Shown in pieces: positions 1 through 9,972 of a stretch of DNA of 64,000 nucleotides. The DNA lies in assembly GCA_031772625.1 (NCBI GenBank), contig CM062817.1, positions 954,035,705 through 954,099,704 on the forward strand, written 5' to 3'. The DNA comes from Pinus tabuliformis (lineage: Eukaryota > Streptophyta > Pinopsida > Pinales > Pinaceae). Position 1 is the first letter of the stretch. Each line of letters opens with the position of its first letter. The translations under genes were made by a program, and so were the position numbers. A model generated the notes under the pieces. It saw only the letters and a list, made by a program, of their open reading frames with translations, searched no databases and was not told the DNA's origin.

Positions 1-399
1 TTAAAATATTACTAGCTAAAAAAATAATTTTAATCATTAAATATCATTTTCTGGGTCCTACGCCCAAAACTGCATTTAAAAATGTGTCGTACAGATGCTA
101 AAACGCATTTTTGCTGCATTTCAGGGTTTCCATACCAAAACACAGCTGGTACCCAGGGGGGTCATGTTTCCTGCAACTTAGCTAAAAAAAATGGTCTCTA
201 GGGATCTGCCATGAAAGAATTTCTGGCCCTTTTACCTGAACTGTTAAGAGGTAGCAGCTTTTCACGATATGCATGACAAACATTCTCTAATCCAGAGGAA
301 TCAATGCAGAAAATTCTCAATGGAATAACCTGACAGGGTCATCTAAGAATCAAAGTTATCTATGGAAGATTTGGAGAAAGCTAAGAATGTATTTGGCCA

Positions 400-1560
400 A
401 TAATAGAAGGAAAACACAAATCAACTGAAGGAAGAGCAAGAGGCTTGGCGATATGGTGGGATCAAGCTCATTCAAGTGAAATGTTTTGACTTCTCGCTAT
501 TCTATCTCTAGTTACCAAAATGATACAAGTCAATATGACATTCTTCGCCAATTGCTTAAGGGATTATTTAGGCTTAGCCTCGAAGTGTAATACGAAAAAT
601 GGAATCTAACTTTTATTCTGACCAATGCTTATGGCCACAAATGGACCATGTTGAAACTTGCCTATTAGTATCTTATATCCAACAAAAGATCACAAATGGG
701 AACATCCCCTAGAACATCAAAGGGAATCTAAATACTATCTTGGAAGCACATGGAAAAAAGAGGGGTCATACAGTGAAGATTACACCAAAACCTGTTTGAC
801 ATTGACATGATTAGAATCACTATTTAATTAACATTGATCCAAAATTAGGTAATTTCATTCAAAGATAATTGAAGAAAGAAGCTTCATTATGGAATTACTC
901 AGCAATTTTTTGATAGTTGAATCATGTAGAGCTAAAGTTTGAAGCAGAGTCCATTCTAATAGGAATACCATTAAAAAGAAGAATACTCCCTTTGAATTTG
1001 AAGCTCTGGTTCTTCCATCTAGGTGCAAAGATAACATCCACACTTGGAATGAATCGAATGCCTATAAGGCGTCTAAGATGTTCCTGCTGGTTAATAAGCT
1101 TCAATGCCTGACCAATATCAATAAATGGAATCGCAATACCTTTGGAAACATCTCTACAAAAGTGAATTTTGAAAAAAATATGACACAAATCTGAAATCAA
1201 ATATAAATCCAGGGAAAGCTGATGTCCAATAAAGGAAAAGGAAGGAAATGTATACTCATACCTGGACAACATCAACAAAAGAGGAAACATTCTGGAGACA
1301 GAAATTCAGAATCCAATGGTGAGAAGCAGGTGAAAAAAATACAACCTTTTTCCATAAAACAACTCCAAAACAATGGACCTTCAAAAGATTCTCCAGAATA
1401 GTTAAAGATAACACTGTTGTATAAGATAGAATCAGATCAGCAAGAAAGCAGAGTCTTATTTTCATGATCTCCTCACAGATCCTAAAACCACTAGTGGGCA
1501 GAATCGAGACACCCTACTATTCTTGATACCCGAAGTCATTTACCTTATTTTTGGGACCTA
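400..1560 (+). pseudogene. Decayed L1-type LINE ORF2 fragment (copy A)
   Basis: Plus-strand translation in shifting frames gives pieces typical of plant L1 LINE ORF2. Near 440 there is an endonuclease-like 'RGLAIWWD'. Around 1,105-1,165 comes 'INKWNRNTFGNI', the linker upstream of the reverse transcriptase. Near 1,330-1,360 comes 'EKNTTFFHKTT', the conserved KNTxFFH block. Several stops and frame changes break the frame, and no YxDD catalytic block follows before 1,560. The call rests on remembered family motifs, not a search. It sits inside the segmental duplication, so its twin at about 16,090-17,290 is not an independent insertion. Confidence 0.65.
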
Positions 1561-2869
1561 AATGCTTAGCAGGCAAACAACAAATCTATGAACTGTCCAA
1601 AATCCATGGTGTTTTGTAGTATGTAGTATCCTTTATATACTTTGAAACAAAAATTATTGAAAACCTGCATTATGTACTTTGGAGTCGGCTCTTTCTATCT
1701 AGCCTAATAATTCTTTAAGTCAAGTCTGCTAACATTGGTTATATTATATATCATACCAATAGAGTTCATTGAACCTTACTTAACTACTTTATAATGTTTT
1801 CATAGTATTTAGTATTACATCATACTAATATTAAATAATGACTATAAGTCTTGTTATCCTGTTATCTTTATGGCTATCTACGCATATAAGTGGCACAGAA
1901 CAGATTTTGTATTTTATCGCCTGGTTTCCTGCAACTCCAAGAAGAATTTTAGGTTACAAGCAAACCGACTATCTATGTACATACTTTTATTGAAAGTTAA
2001 TAGAAAGCTGCAAAAAATTATTGAATACTTGCCATGATTTTTACTTTCCAATGTTGTACAACTATTGTTTTCAATTATTTCCACTACCTGAAATTTGTTA
2101 TACTTATTGTTATGTTACTTTCTGATTTTACCCCTACAGACTAGCACAAGTGAATTTGTGATTGTATCTTATTTACATTGAAACCAACCTTAGACTACAT
2201 ACATACATATGTATCAAAACATAAAAATGTTGAACATCCATAGGCTAAATGCAGTTTCGTTGTGTAAAGTATTATTGTTTCAATGCCACTTTGGCCTTAA
2301 TTTTTGTCAGTGCCCAATACACAAGTGCACTTCAACAATACAGTGTACCAAAAACTAACACAGCGTATTGTTTCTGATTAAGACTACTACTAGTCTAAAG
2401 TAAAACAGAAAAATTATATTCGTGTTGTTTCTGATTAAGACTACTACTAGTCTAAAGTGAAACGAACAATTATAGTCATGTTGTTTCTGATTAAGACTAC
2501 TAAGTGCAACAAACAATTATAGTCGCTTGACTCACAAAATTAGCATAAAAATACTCGCAGCTCTTTTGCTTTTGTACTCTTTTCACTTTTTGCATGAAAC
2601 AAACATCAGGTGTCCATGGGAAATCCTTTTCTGTAAATATCTTTCCAATTCAGAAGATTTTACCATTGGTGAGGTTTCAATTTGTAACTATGGCTTAGAA
2701 AGAATGCTGCCTGTGATACCTTTTGAGACATGCTAACAAATAGTTAAATAAAAAAGCACATCTAAAGAGCAGCATGTGACAGCAAAATTGCATATGTACT
2801 TTTTTAAAAGTATTTTGTCCAAAATACTTATCCAATGTTTACATTCAACTTGTGTATTGACCGTCAAAA
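1561..2869. other. 3' flank of HSF copy A, no gene seen
   Basis: AT-rich sequence downstream of the minus-strand HSF gene. The only structure I see is a three-unit direct repeat at 2,368-2,525 (listed separately). Short ORFs here are not supported. It probably contains the 3' UTR and polyadenylation site of the HSF gene, but no signal could be fixed. Confidence 0.5.
2368..2525. repeat. Three-unit ~57-bp direct repeat
   Basis: Units start at 2,368, 2,425 and 2,481, each with 'TTGTTTCTGATTAAGACTAC'. The first two continue with the palindrome-like 'TACTAGTCTAAAGT'; the third lacks it. The same array is in segment B at about 18,112-18,265. Confidence 0.85.
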
Positions 2870-5139
2870 CTATCTGCATAAGCAATATTCATACCTCCAC
2901 AATATGCATCTATCCCAAGATACAAATCTCAAGGGTTGATTCTGATGCCAGCTGACCCATCTGTTCCGTGAGATTATCCATATTTTTGTTTTTTCCACAC
3001 AATTCCCATTTTCAGATGGTTTCTCACCCTGATCTTTGGTAAGACTTTCCTGCGCCGCAGACTCAGCCTCTTCCGTTCCCCCTGACGTTGCACTCTCTGC
3101 AAGAAATTGTTCCCAAAACACATCGTTGATTTCTGGCAACAGATCCTCACCATCCAACATAATATCTCCATCACCCTCTGAGGAAAACCTATCTCCGTCA
3201 ATGACTAATCCCATCTCCATAGCTATTGGTTCAGAGTGGGTATCTTGTGTAAGTATTTTAGGCCGCATATAATCTTCACTAGGAATACTGCCATTGTGAT
3301 TAACTGTCACTATGCTTTGCATTTCAGGTAATTCAAGCTGAGAAGTAGGAAGATCCGTGCTTGTGACGATGGATTCTGCCAAATTTGAAAATGGATGCAT
3401 ATCTGCCAACCCTGAAGATACAACCATTTCAGGGAATCCTGAAGATGCAACAATCTCTGGCAATTCAGCCGAGCAGTGCATATCTGATAATGTCGAAGAT
3501 GCCTGAAGATCAGAAATGTCTGAAGTGACACATGCATCTGAAAATCCTGATGTGACACATGCATCTGAAAATCCTGATGTTCCATGCATCTCTGTGAGAG
3601 TTACTCCTGACTGTCGACATATGGAGCTCCCATTTCCATCGTCAATTGCTTCACTTGAAGAACGTCCAACATCTAAAAGGTTATCCAATCCATTTGATGA
3701 TGATTCTAACTTATTAGAAGTCTCAGTGTTGAAAAGCTGCATAAGCAATGCTTTGGCAGCATCGCTTAAAGCAGGTTGATACTTCACAATCTGGCCATCT
3801 GGAGAGCCATGTTGCCCATCCTGTGAGTTTTCTTCTTGCTTGGGTAATCGCCTTTTCTTGTTAGTTGCTGCAAGACGTTTATTGTTTTCATTCTGTTGCA
3901 CAAGCTGTGCCAAAAACCCAGGATTCTGCATGGCTTTTGCCAAGAATGACATCATTTGTTGCTGCCGTTGTTCCATCCCTTGAAGGCGTTGAGACACTGT
4001 CTGTAGCTGGAGATCGGTAGACTGCTGCTGCTGCCTCAGTCTGACTAGTTCTGACATCAATACATTCTTATCCCGTTTGAGCCTCTCAATTTCTTCCTCC
4101 AGACCAAATTTCCCAACTTCTACACATGCACCGACAGAAGAGCTCTGTCCCTGTTGCTGCGGTGGTTGAGTGTGGCTATGTGTAGGCTTCCGCCTATAAA
4201 TATTCTTTAGCAAATGTTTTTGACCTCTAAGAAAACCTTCGTTTGCAAATTCCCATCGATCTGGATCAACTTTTCTAAACCCCTGTTTAAACAAATGTAC
4301 ATGTGAGGACAACTGTAACTGGTAAAAATTTACATAATTAAGAAACCTTACATAACTAAGAAATTTTTTTCAGAAATCATACTTTTTTCTGGAACAAAAA
4401 TAAAATGCTGATGCTTGTTCATTGCTGTTAAAGAATTAGTTAGTTAAAGTCGCATGGGATAATAATTATTTCCAGAATCCTATTGCTATATAGAGATTTT
4501 GTGTTACAGACTACAGTTGGCAAAACTAGCTATTAGAAAAATAGGCTGACAAACTTGAGACCAGATCATTTTTCAATTTGCAACTGTATGGAAAATTTCA
4601 AAATGATCAAAAAGGGTTCATGACAGTGGCAACTAAATCTATCAATATGTTACTGCAGTTTAGAAGATATTCAAAGAGCATGTCATTATAAAAACGAAGA
4701 AACACAAGCAAGATGGAAAAAGCATCAAATTTGACCAAATGCTTGTATCCAGCATCCATTAGCGACTAAAACAACGGAATATGAAAAACGATTGCAATGC
4801 TCCTCGTATCTCAACAGAGTCCTTGGCAAATCTAGTACATACTCCTGTAATCACTTATAACTTCCCTATTACTTGGAAAAAAATGTTGTCCCAACATAGA
4901 ACTGCCATCGGACTTACATATGTGTTTAGTTGTCTCACGAAGCTTGAAAAATTGTTGTGTTTGAAATACTTTGGAAGAAGGTCTCGTGCAAATTCAGGTG
5001 GATTCCAAACAATAAAACTGTTATTGCCAGGGCTCCAGGACACTATCGAGTCTGTCGCTGGATCATCTACCATGTCATAGGTCTTTGTGAGGAAAGGTGG
5101 GGGAGCATTGCTAGTGCTGCTAGTCTGTGATCCATCCAT
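2870..5139 (-). CDS. Heat-shock transcription factor A1-like, copy A, with frameshifted C-terminus
   Basis: Class A heat-shock factor, a nuclear activator that trimerises and binds heat-shock elements. There are two exons: 4,918-5,139 and 2,870-4,282. The 635-bp intron has a GTAAGT donor and a CAG acceptor, at the family's conserved place inside the DNA-binding domain (after RQLNTY, before GFRK). I start at the first ATG, 5,139; the preceding codons are TTG GTC. Predicted length is 544 aa. Domains: DNA-binding domain about residues 14-107; Gln-rich HR-A/B oligomerisation coiled coil about 130-205 with '[15 protein letters not shown]'; nuclear localisation signal NKKRRLPK about 215-222; AHA activation motif '[11 protein letters not shown]' about 460-471. 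After residue about 501 the frame differs from copy B. The '[11 protein letters not shown]' export-signal-like end is replaced by 43 unrelated residues. An extra in-frame 27-bp repeat lies at 3,525-3,578. It may be functional, altered or becoming a pseudogene. Confidence 0.9.
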
Positions 5140-6230
5140 GACCAAGATATCGGTAAAATAATACGTATATTCGCCTTATACTAGTAAACCATATCCACCA
5201 GGAAGTTACTGATTCCTCCTGAACACAATTTGCAAGTACGTCTGGTCTAAGAAATCCCAAAATTGCATAAGACTGCAATTGCTCCTAAACGACCACAAAT
5301 TCGGGAGAGCCTCACTCAACAATTTCGCTGACTGGTCACTGCATACCAACTGAGATACATGCTTACTTCATCTGAAAGGAATGTGATGCATCTGGATAGT
5401 TCCTGGTCCGCCTCTAAAAATGTCTCAAAGTGAACCCATTTACATGTTGTTGTATCCAAAAATAACCAAAGCATGCAAAAACCTCCACGCACATCGGTGA
5501 GATTCAAGCCTAATCCCTCCAAAACCCTCACGTGTGTAAATCGCTCAAAATGGAGCAGTTAACATTCTTTTAAGAAACGCATCTGCAACATAGCGCCATA
5601 TTCCTCCGATATCTGCCACACTCTAACCCTAGGTCCTCGAAAAAATTAAAATTGCTAATCAATGGAAAGCTTACCCGCTTCCAATGCGGGAAACCGATGC
5701 ACACAAAATTTCACGACTCGACCGAATTAAAACCCCAGTTCGCTCAGAAATAACTCGAGCCGATCCGATCCAGCGGCTCTCAGAGTAAATCCCTAGCGGC
5801 AAATCACAGAATAACGGCTGGAAGCTCTAAAACAGCACAGAGGACTTCGGAGTGAATACCTTTAATGCAAGACATTTTGATGGATAAATACCCATATTGT
5901 ATAATTTTTTTGAAGCTTCCATACGCGGGATGTGGGGAAATGGTGCCCAGCGGCTTTTGAAGTGTGTTGGAGCTTTGCAGGATTGCATGCTGAATGAGCT
6001 TTTCGTCGTTCCAGGAAAAGGGGACCAAATCCGTTCTCGGGAGTGTCCCTGAGAGTTTTTTGGGAGGATTTAATTGTAGGGAGGGGTGAAGGGGATCGAG
6101 TGGCAGTTGCAAAGCAATCGATATGGTGGTGTGGGGTTAGGGTTATTTTCTCGATTTTGCATGAGATCAATTTTTCTTTGCTCGATTCCACGTGGCATTT
6201 ATTTTCCTTGTGGAGAGAGAAGTTACACTT
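5140..6230 (-). promoter_or_regulatory. HSF copy A 5' leader and promoter region
   Basis: Non-coding stretch upstream of the HSF start. The first 750 bp nearly match copy B, while 5,895-6,180 differ by many small indels and substitutions. On the minus strand a donor-like GGTAAGC near 5,673 could mark a 5' UTR intron, but no matching acceptor was fixed. No TATA box or heat-shock element is claimed. Confidence 0.4.
5316..5474 (-). CDS. Possible upstream ORF in HSF leader (52 aa)
   Basis: An ATG-initiated ORF of 52 codons (MLWLFLDTT...) lies about 180 nt upstream of the HSF start on the same strand. The same ORF occurs in copy B at 21,032-21,190. Identity is expected from the recent duplication, so it is not evidence of selection. 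It is relevant only if this DNA is in the transcript. No known family recognised. Confidence 0.2.
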   Translation of the reverse strand: MLWLFLDTTTCKWVHFETFLEADQELSRCITFLSDEVSMYLSWYAVTSQRNC

Positions 6231-7500
6231 GGCGACGGATTCAATGTATTTTTTATCATCTAACATCATATAAGTCACATGAGTGGAATATACGTATTTA
6301 TTTATTTTTATTTTAATGTCAATAACATAATTTATGTTTATCAACCATATATGTTCTCTTCCATTCCATCATCCATGAACGAGGTAAGTGGATCAGCTTT
6401 GCATCAGAGTGCCGTGCTCTTCGTTGGCTTGCTTTATCCATTCTGTGGTTTTCTTGTGAGGTAAAAGCACTTTACTAATAACTTTAATGTATAATTTGAT
6501 TTTCTAAATAGAGCTTGATAATGTATAATTTGATTTTCTAAATAGAGCTTATAAATGATATTATTTATATAGATATGTTTGGTTGTACTTTAGTTGAGCA
6601 ACTAATGTCAATAATATTATTTATATTTATAATTATTCATGTTCTCTTCATGATTCAATGGATTAACTTTGCAGGTGTCATTTTTACTTCGTTTGTGATG
6701 GCTTTTGTGTGGCTATGTTTTGAGGCAAAAGTATTTTGTAATGTTTATTAATGAGTTCCTTTGGATTTGACAATGAATGATTTGATTTATTAAACATTGT
6801 GTTATTTATAGTAATATGTTTGGTTGTGGTCTAACGTTTGTAATAGTTAGGTAAATTAGTATAAATTAATACCACGGTAAATAGTAATATTTTTATTTAT
6901 TAATTATTTATGTTTTTTATGTTATGATTCATGAAATAAGGTCAATTTAGTGGTTGAGCTTTGTACATGTGTCTTATCCTTAGTGGGCTTGCAATACCTT
7001 TTTTGTGGCCTTGTTATGAGACAAAAGTACTTCCAAAGCTTGTGAGTGACTTAGCTTGGGCTCCATAGTGGATGATATGATTTACTAAAATATTGTTATT
7101 TATGGTGATGTGTTTGGTTGTGACTTAGTGGTTGGAATAGAGCTATTATGTAAACTAGCTTAACCAAGGTTAATATCATTATCTATGTTTATTAATTATC
7201 CATATTATGTTTTATTTTGTAATTTATGAGGCAAGGTCAATTATGTGGCTTAGTTATGTACATGTCGCTTGCCTTCATTTGGCTTGTGATGCCCTTTGTG
7301 TGACCTTGTTATGAAGTAAAAGTACTTTTGATGCTTATTAATGGCTTCCCTTGGGTTTGATCATGGCTAATTTGATTTGCTAAACATATTATTTATAGAA
7401 ATATATTTGATTATGGTTTAGTGGTTGATATAATAAGCTACTACGTAAATTTAATTTGAGAAAGGTCAATAGCATTATTTATATTTCTTGATAAACATAC
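6230..7500. repeat. Degenerate ~290-bp tandem satellite upstream of HSF copy A
   Basis: An AT-rich block recurs with anchors of the type 'TGAGGCAAAAGTACTT' at about 6,458, 6,722, 7,018 and 7,312 (spacing about 264, 296 and 294 bp). Each unit also has versions of 'TTATTTATAGTAATATGTTTGGTTGTG', 'TTTATTAATTAT' and 'CATGAGGCAAGGTCAAT'. Four units plus partial ends are visible. No coding potential seen. Confidence 0.75.
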
Positions 7501-8173
7501 AATAGAAATAATAATATAAAAAATCTACTTATAAAAATGTGAAATATAAATAATATCTATAAAGTAAAATTATTTTATTATATAAATTAAAATAATCATG
7601 ATTCATATCATGTTCCATAATTTCATATTTAAATTTAATTAATAAGCATAATAAAAAAAATATTTACTATAAATATTTTTTCTAAATTATATATATATAT
7701 ATATATAAATCAAACCAATGTGCATATCACATTAAAATAATAGTAATATTATTGATAAATTATAAAATATGTCAAAGAAAATCACCAAACTTATATGTAC
7801 ATATTTATATATATTATCAATATATGAGTTTATGGAGGGGTTTACTTTGTCACATGGTGCCAAGGGAGCACTTCAATTTGTGGGGCCAAACCTTGTTTCG
7901 GTCTTTTTTTCTAGTAGTCGTCTCTTTTCTCTAACATCTTTTATGCTTTCGACAAGACAAGTATATTCCAATTTCATGTTATGATAAGAATTATTATTGT
8001 CCACCAATGAGAAAGTTTTCGTTTGCAAGTTCGTCATTACCACCCTATATTTTTTGCAGTCCTTTGATCTCTAAGATGGAAGAGGAGTTGTTAGATTACG
8101 ACTTAGACAGTTCTAGCCACAACTCAAGTTTCGTATCCTAATTTGAAGTTAATGTGATTGGTTCTAAACATTG
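7501..8173. other. AT-rich intergenic sequence with (TA)n
   Basis: Very AT-rich sequence with a TA microsatellite at about 7,689-7,707 (longer in copy B at about 23,480-23,506). Short ORFs at 7,750-7,984 are at equivalent places in both segments but are low complexity, and I do not support them as genes. Confidence 0.6.
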
Positions 8174-8273
8174 NNNNNNNNNNNNNNNNNNNNNNNNNNN
8201 NNNNNNNNNNNNNNNNNNNNNNNNNNNNNNNNNNNNNNNNNNNNNNNNNNNNNNNNNNNNNNNNNNNNNNNNN
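8174..8273. other. Assembly gap (100 N)
   Basis: Exactly 100 N, the usual placeholder for a gap of unknown size. The similarity between segments A and B stops at the edge of this gap, so the duplication end on copy A cannot be read. Confidence 1.
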
Positions 8274-8289
8274 TTGTCAATAGGAAAGT

Positions 8290-8440
8290 CCAAAACAACA
8301 ATAAAGAAAGTTTGAAATGACTGATTTGGAGTTAATGAGATTCTTTCTTGGTATTGAAGTCATTCAATCGAATCAGGTATTTTCATGTTTCAAGCAAGGT
8401 ATGCCAAGGATGTGCTAAATGTTAGTTTTTGTAGCATCGG
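8290..8440 (+). pseudogene. Fragment of Ty1/copia reverse transcriptase
   Basis: Translation gives 'KFEMTDLELMRFFLGIEV' and, after a frame change, 'FQARYAKDVL'. This matches the conserved block just after the YVDD site in plant copia polymerases. Only about 50 codons remain. The rest of the element is either in the gap or gone. It is unrelated to the intact copia element at 30,275, whose equivalent block is different in sequence. Confidence 0.75.
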
Positions 8441-9089
8441 ATTGTTGTAGCCACGAAATTTGGTGGAGAGGCTAGAATGCATGAGATCTCCAAAACCCAA
8501 AAATCGTTTCTAGAAATTCCACCTAGAGATGACTTAATTAGATTATTAGCCTATTTTTTAATGTTTTCTAAGTTTAAACTTAGGAAAACAGGTTAATTAA
8601 TCATAACTAATTAAGTGAAGGTGCGAATTATCTAGAAACTCACACGGATCGATCAAGAAATGATCTGAACCATCGATTAAGATTTAATCTTGGTCGTTGG
8701 AGTCCCAATAGGAAGATATAAGAAGGGATTGATGCGGTGATGGAGAATACACTAGTGACTTGGAGAATTCAATTTTCCAGAGTAGCAACAGTCAATTGTC
8801 AGGAGTTCGAGCTTCAGTTAGGAAGCAAAGTCAATGAGGGACAGGGACAGCGAGGTCAGAGGAAGTTTTCTAGATCCATCGAGTGCATTTGCAAAGAGGC
8901 AGAAGAGCCACAGTGAGGCTGACACAAGGATTGCGCAATAGCCTCCAAAGGCAGTTCGATTTGCAGATTCGGGAAGTCGTTTTAGTGTTCCGGTGGCAAA
9001 AGAATTTTGCAGAGGTCAGGAGAAGCGTTTCTAGAGTCAGTGGCAATAGAAGAAGCAGCTCAGATTGAGATTCAGGCCGTACAAATTAG
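8441..9089. other. Unassigned sequence
   Basis: No gene, domain or clear repeat recognised. The 61-codon ORF at 8,883-9,068 has no recognisable features. Confidence 0.4.
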
Positions 9090-9499
9090 CAGTGTTGTGA
9101 AAATCGCGATAAAATGAAAAAATCGCGATTTTTTTCCCTCTGCTGATAAGATCACAATAATTAAACGAAAAAATCGCCGGATTTTTTTTGCCGATTTTTA
9201 TTGAAAAAATCGCGATTAAACAAATACATATTTATTATAACCAAACAAACAAACAACAACAACAACAACAAAATAATAAATAAATAAATTTCGCCGGGGG
9301 TCGCGACAGCATAGTTTTATAACGTTTTTTTGGATTTTTTCATGCGCTCATTTGGACAGTCGCGCGTGGAGGGAGGAGGAGCTCTTGGAGACCAAGCTGA
9401 AGGGGGTTTTTTGCCAAATCTAAGTGCTTGAGGAGGAAATCAAGAGGAGACCATCGATTTCTCCATAGAAACGGTATGTGGATTAATTTTTTTTTGTTT

Positions 9500-9820
9500 T
9501 CATCGTTTAAAAATATTGTTTTTGTATGTTTTTCATTGTTTTTGGTTGGGAAACTTGGTATGGGCACCGTTTTTCTTTTGTTTTCATTGTTTTTAAAGAT
9601 TTTTTTTGTATTTCTTCGTTGTTTTGGGTTGGGTAACTTGGTATGACTATGTGAACCATTTTTTTTTCATTTTTTTTAAACATTGTTTATGGTTTTTTCA
9701 TTGTTTTTGCCATTTGGTTGGGTAACTTGGGTTTGGAAATGGTTGGGTAATTTGTGTTTGAAACTTTGAACTTTGGAATGGTTGTTTTAGGTTGGGTTAC
9801 GGGTAACTTGGATTTTCATT
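9500..9820. repeat. Degenerate GGTTGGGTAACTTGG repeats in hAT-1 5' region
   Basis: Five or so versions of GGTTGGGTAACTTGG occur (near 9,543, 9,627, 9,716, 9,740 and 9,790), separated by T-rich DNA. They lie between the hAT-1 end and its transposase. Role unknown. Confidence 0.6.
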
Positions 9821-9972
9821 GTACAATCATCAATATAAAAATTAAAAATTAAAATACTAAATTGTAATTTGTAAATTTATGACTTGTATTTTGAAAATGC
9901 TAAATTGTAATCCTAATCCTTATTTTCCCATAGGTTCACAACTGCACCAAAACACCATTCAAGACTTCAAGT

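Larger units (their letters stand above)
1..8173. repeat. Segmental duplication, copy A
   Basis: This segment matches 15,672-23,972 in the same orientation almost base for base. The first bases of the window equal those at 15,672, and the last bases before the N gap equal those ending at 23,972. It carries a LINE remnant, an HSFA1-like gene and an AT-rich satellite. Most stretches look about 98% identical by eye; 5,895-6,180 is clearly worse. The left end lies outside the window and the right end is hidden by the gap, so the true length is unknown. Confidence 0.95.

Noticed and set aside
917..1290. Minus-strand ORF of 122 codons and plus-strand ORF of 64 codons as genes
   Set aside because: They lie in the LINE remnant; the LINE coding sense is the plus strand in other frames.
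2974..3779. Overlapping ORFs of 75-91 codons around HSF exon 2 (both strands)
   Set aside because: Other-frame readings of the HSF coding exon.
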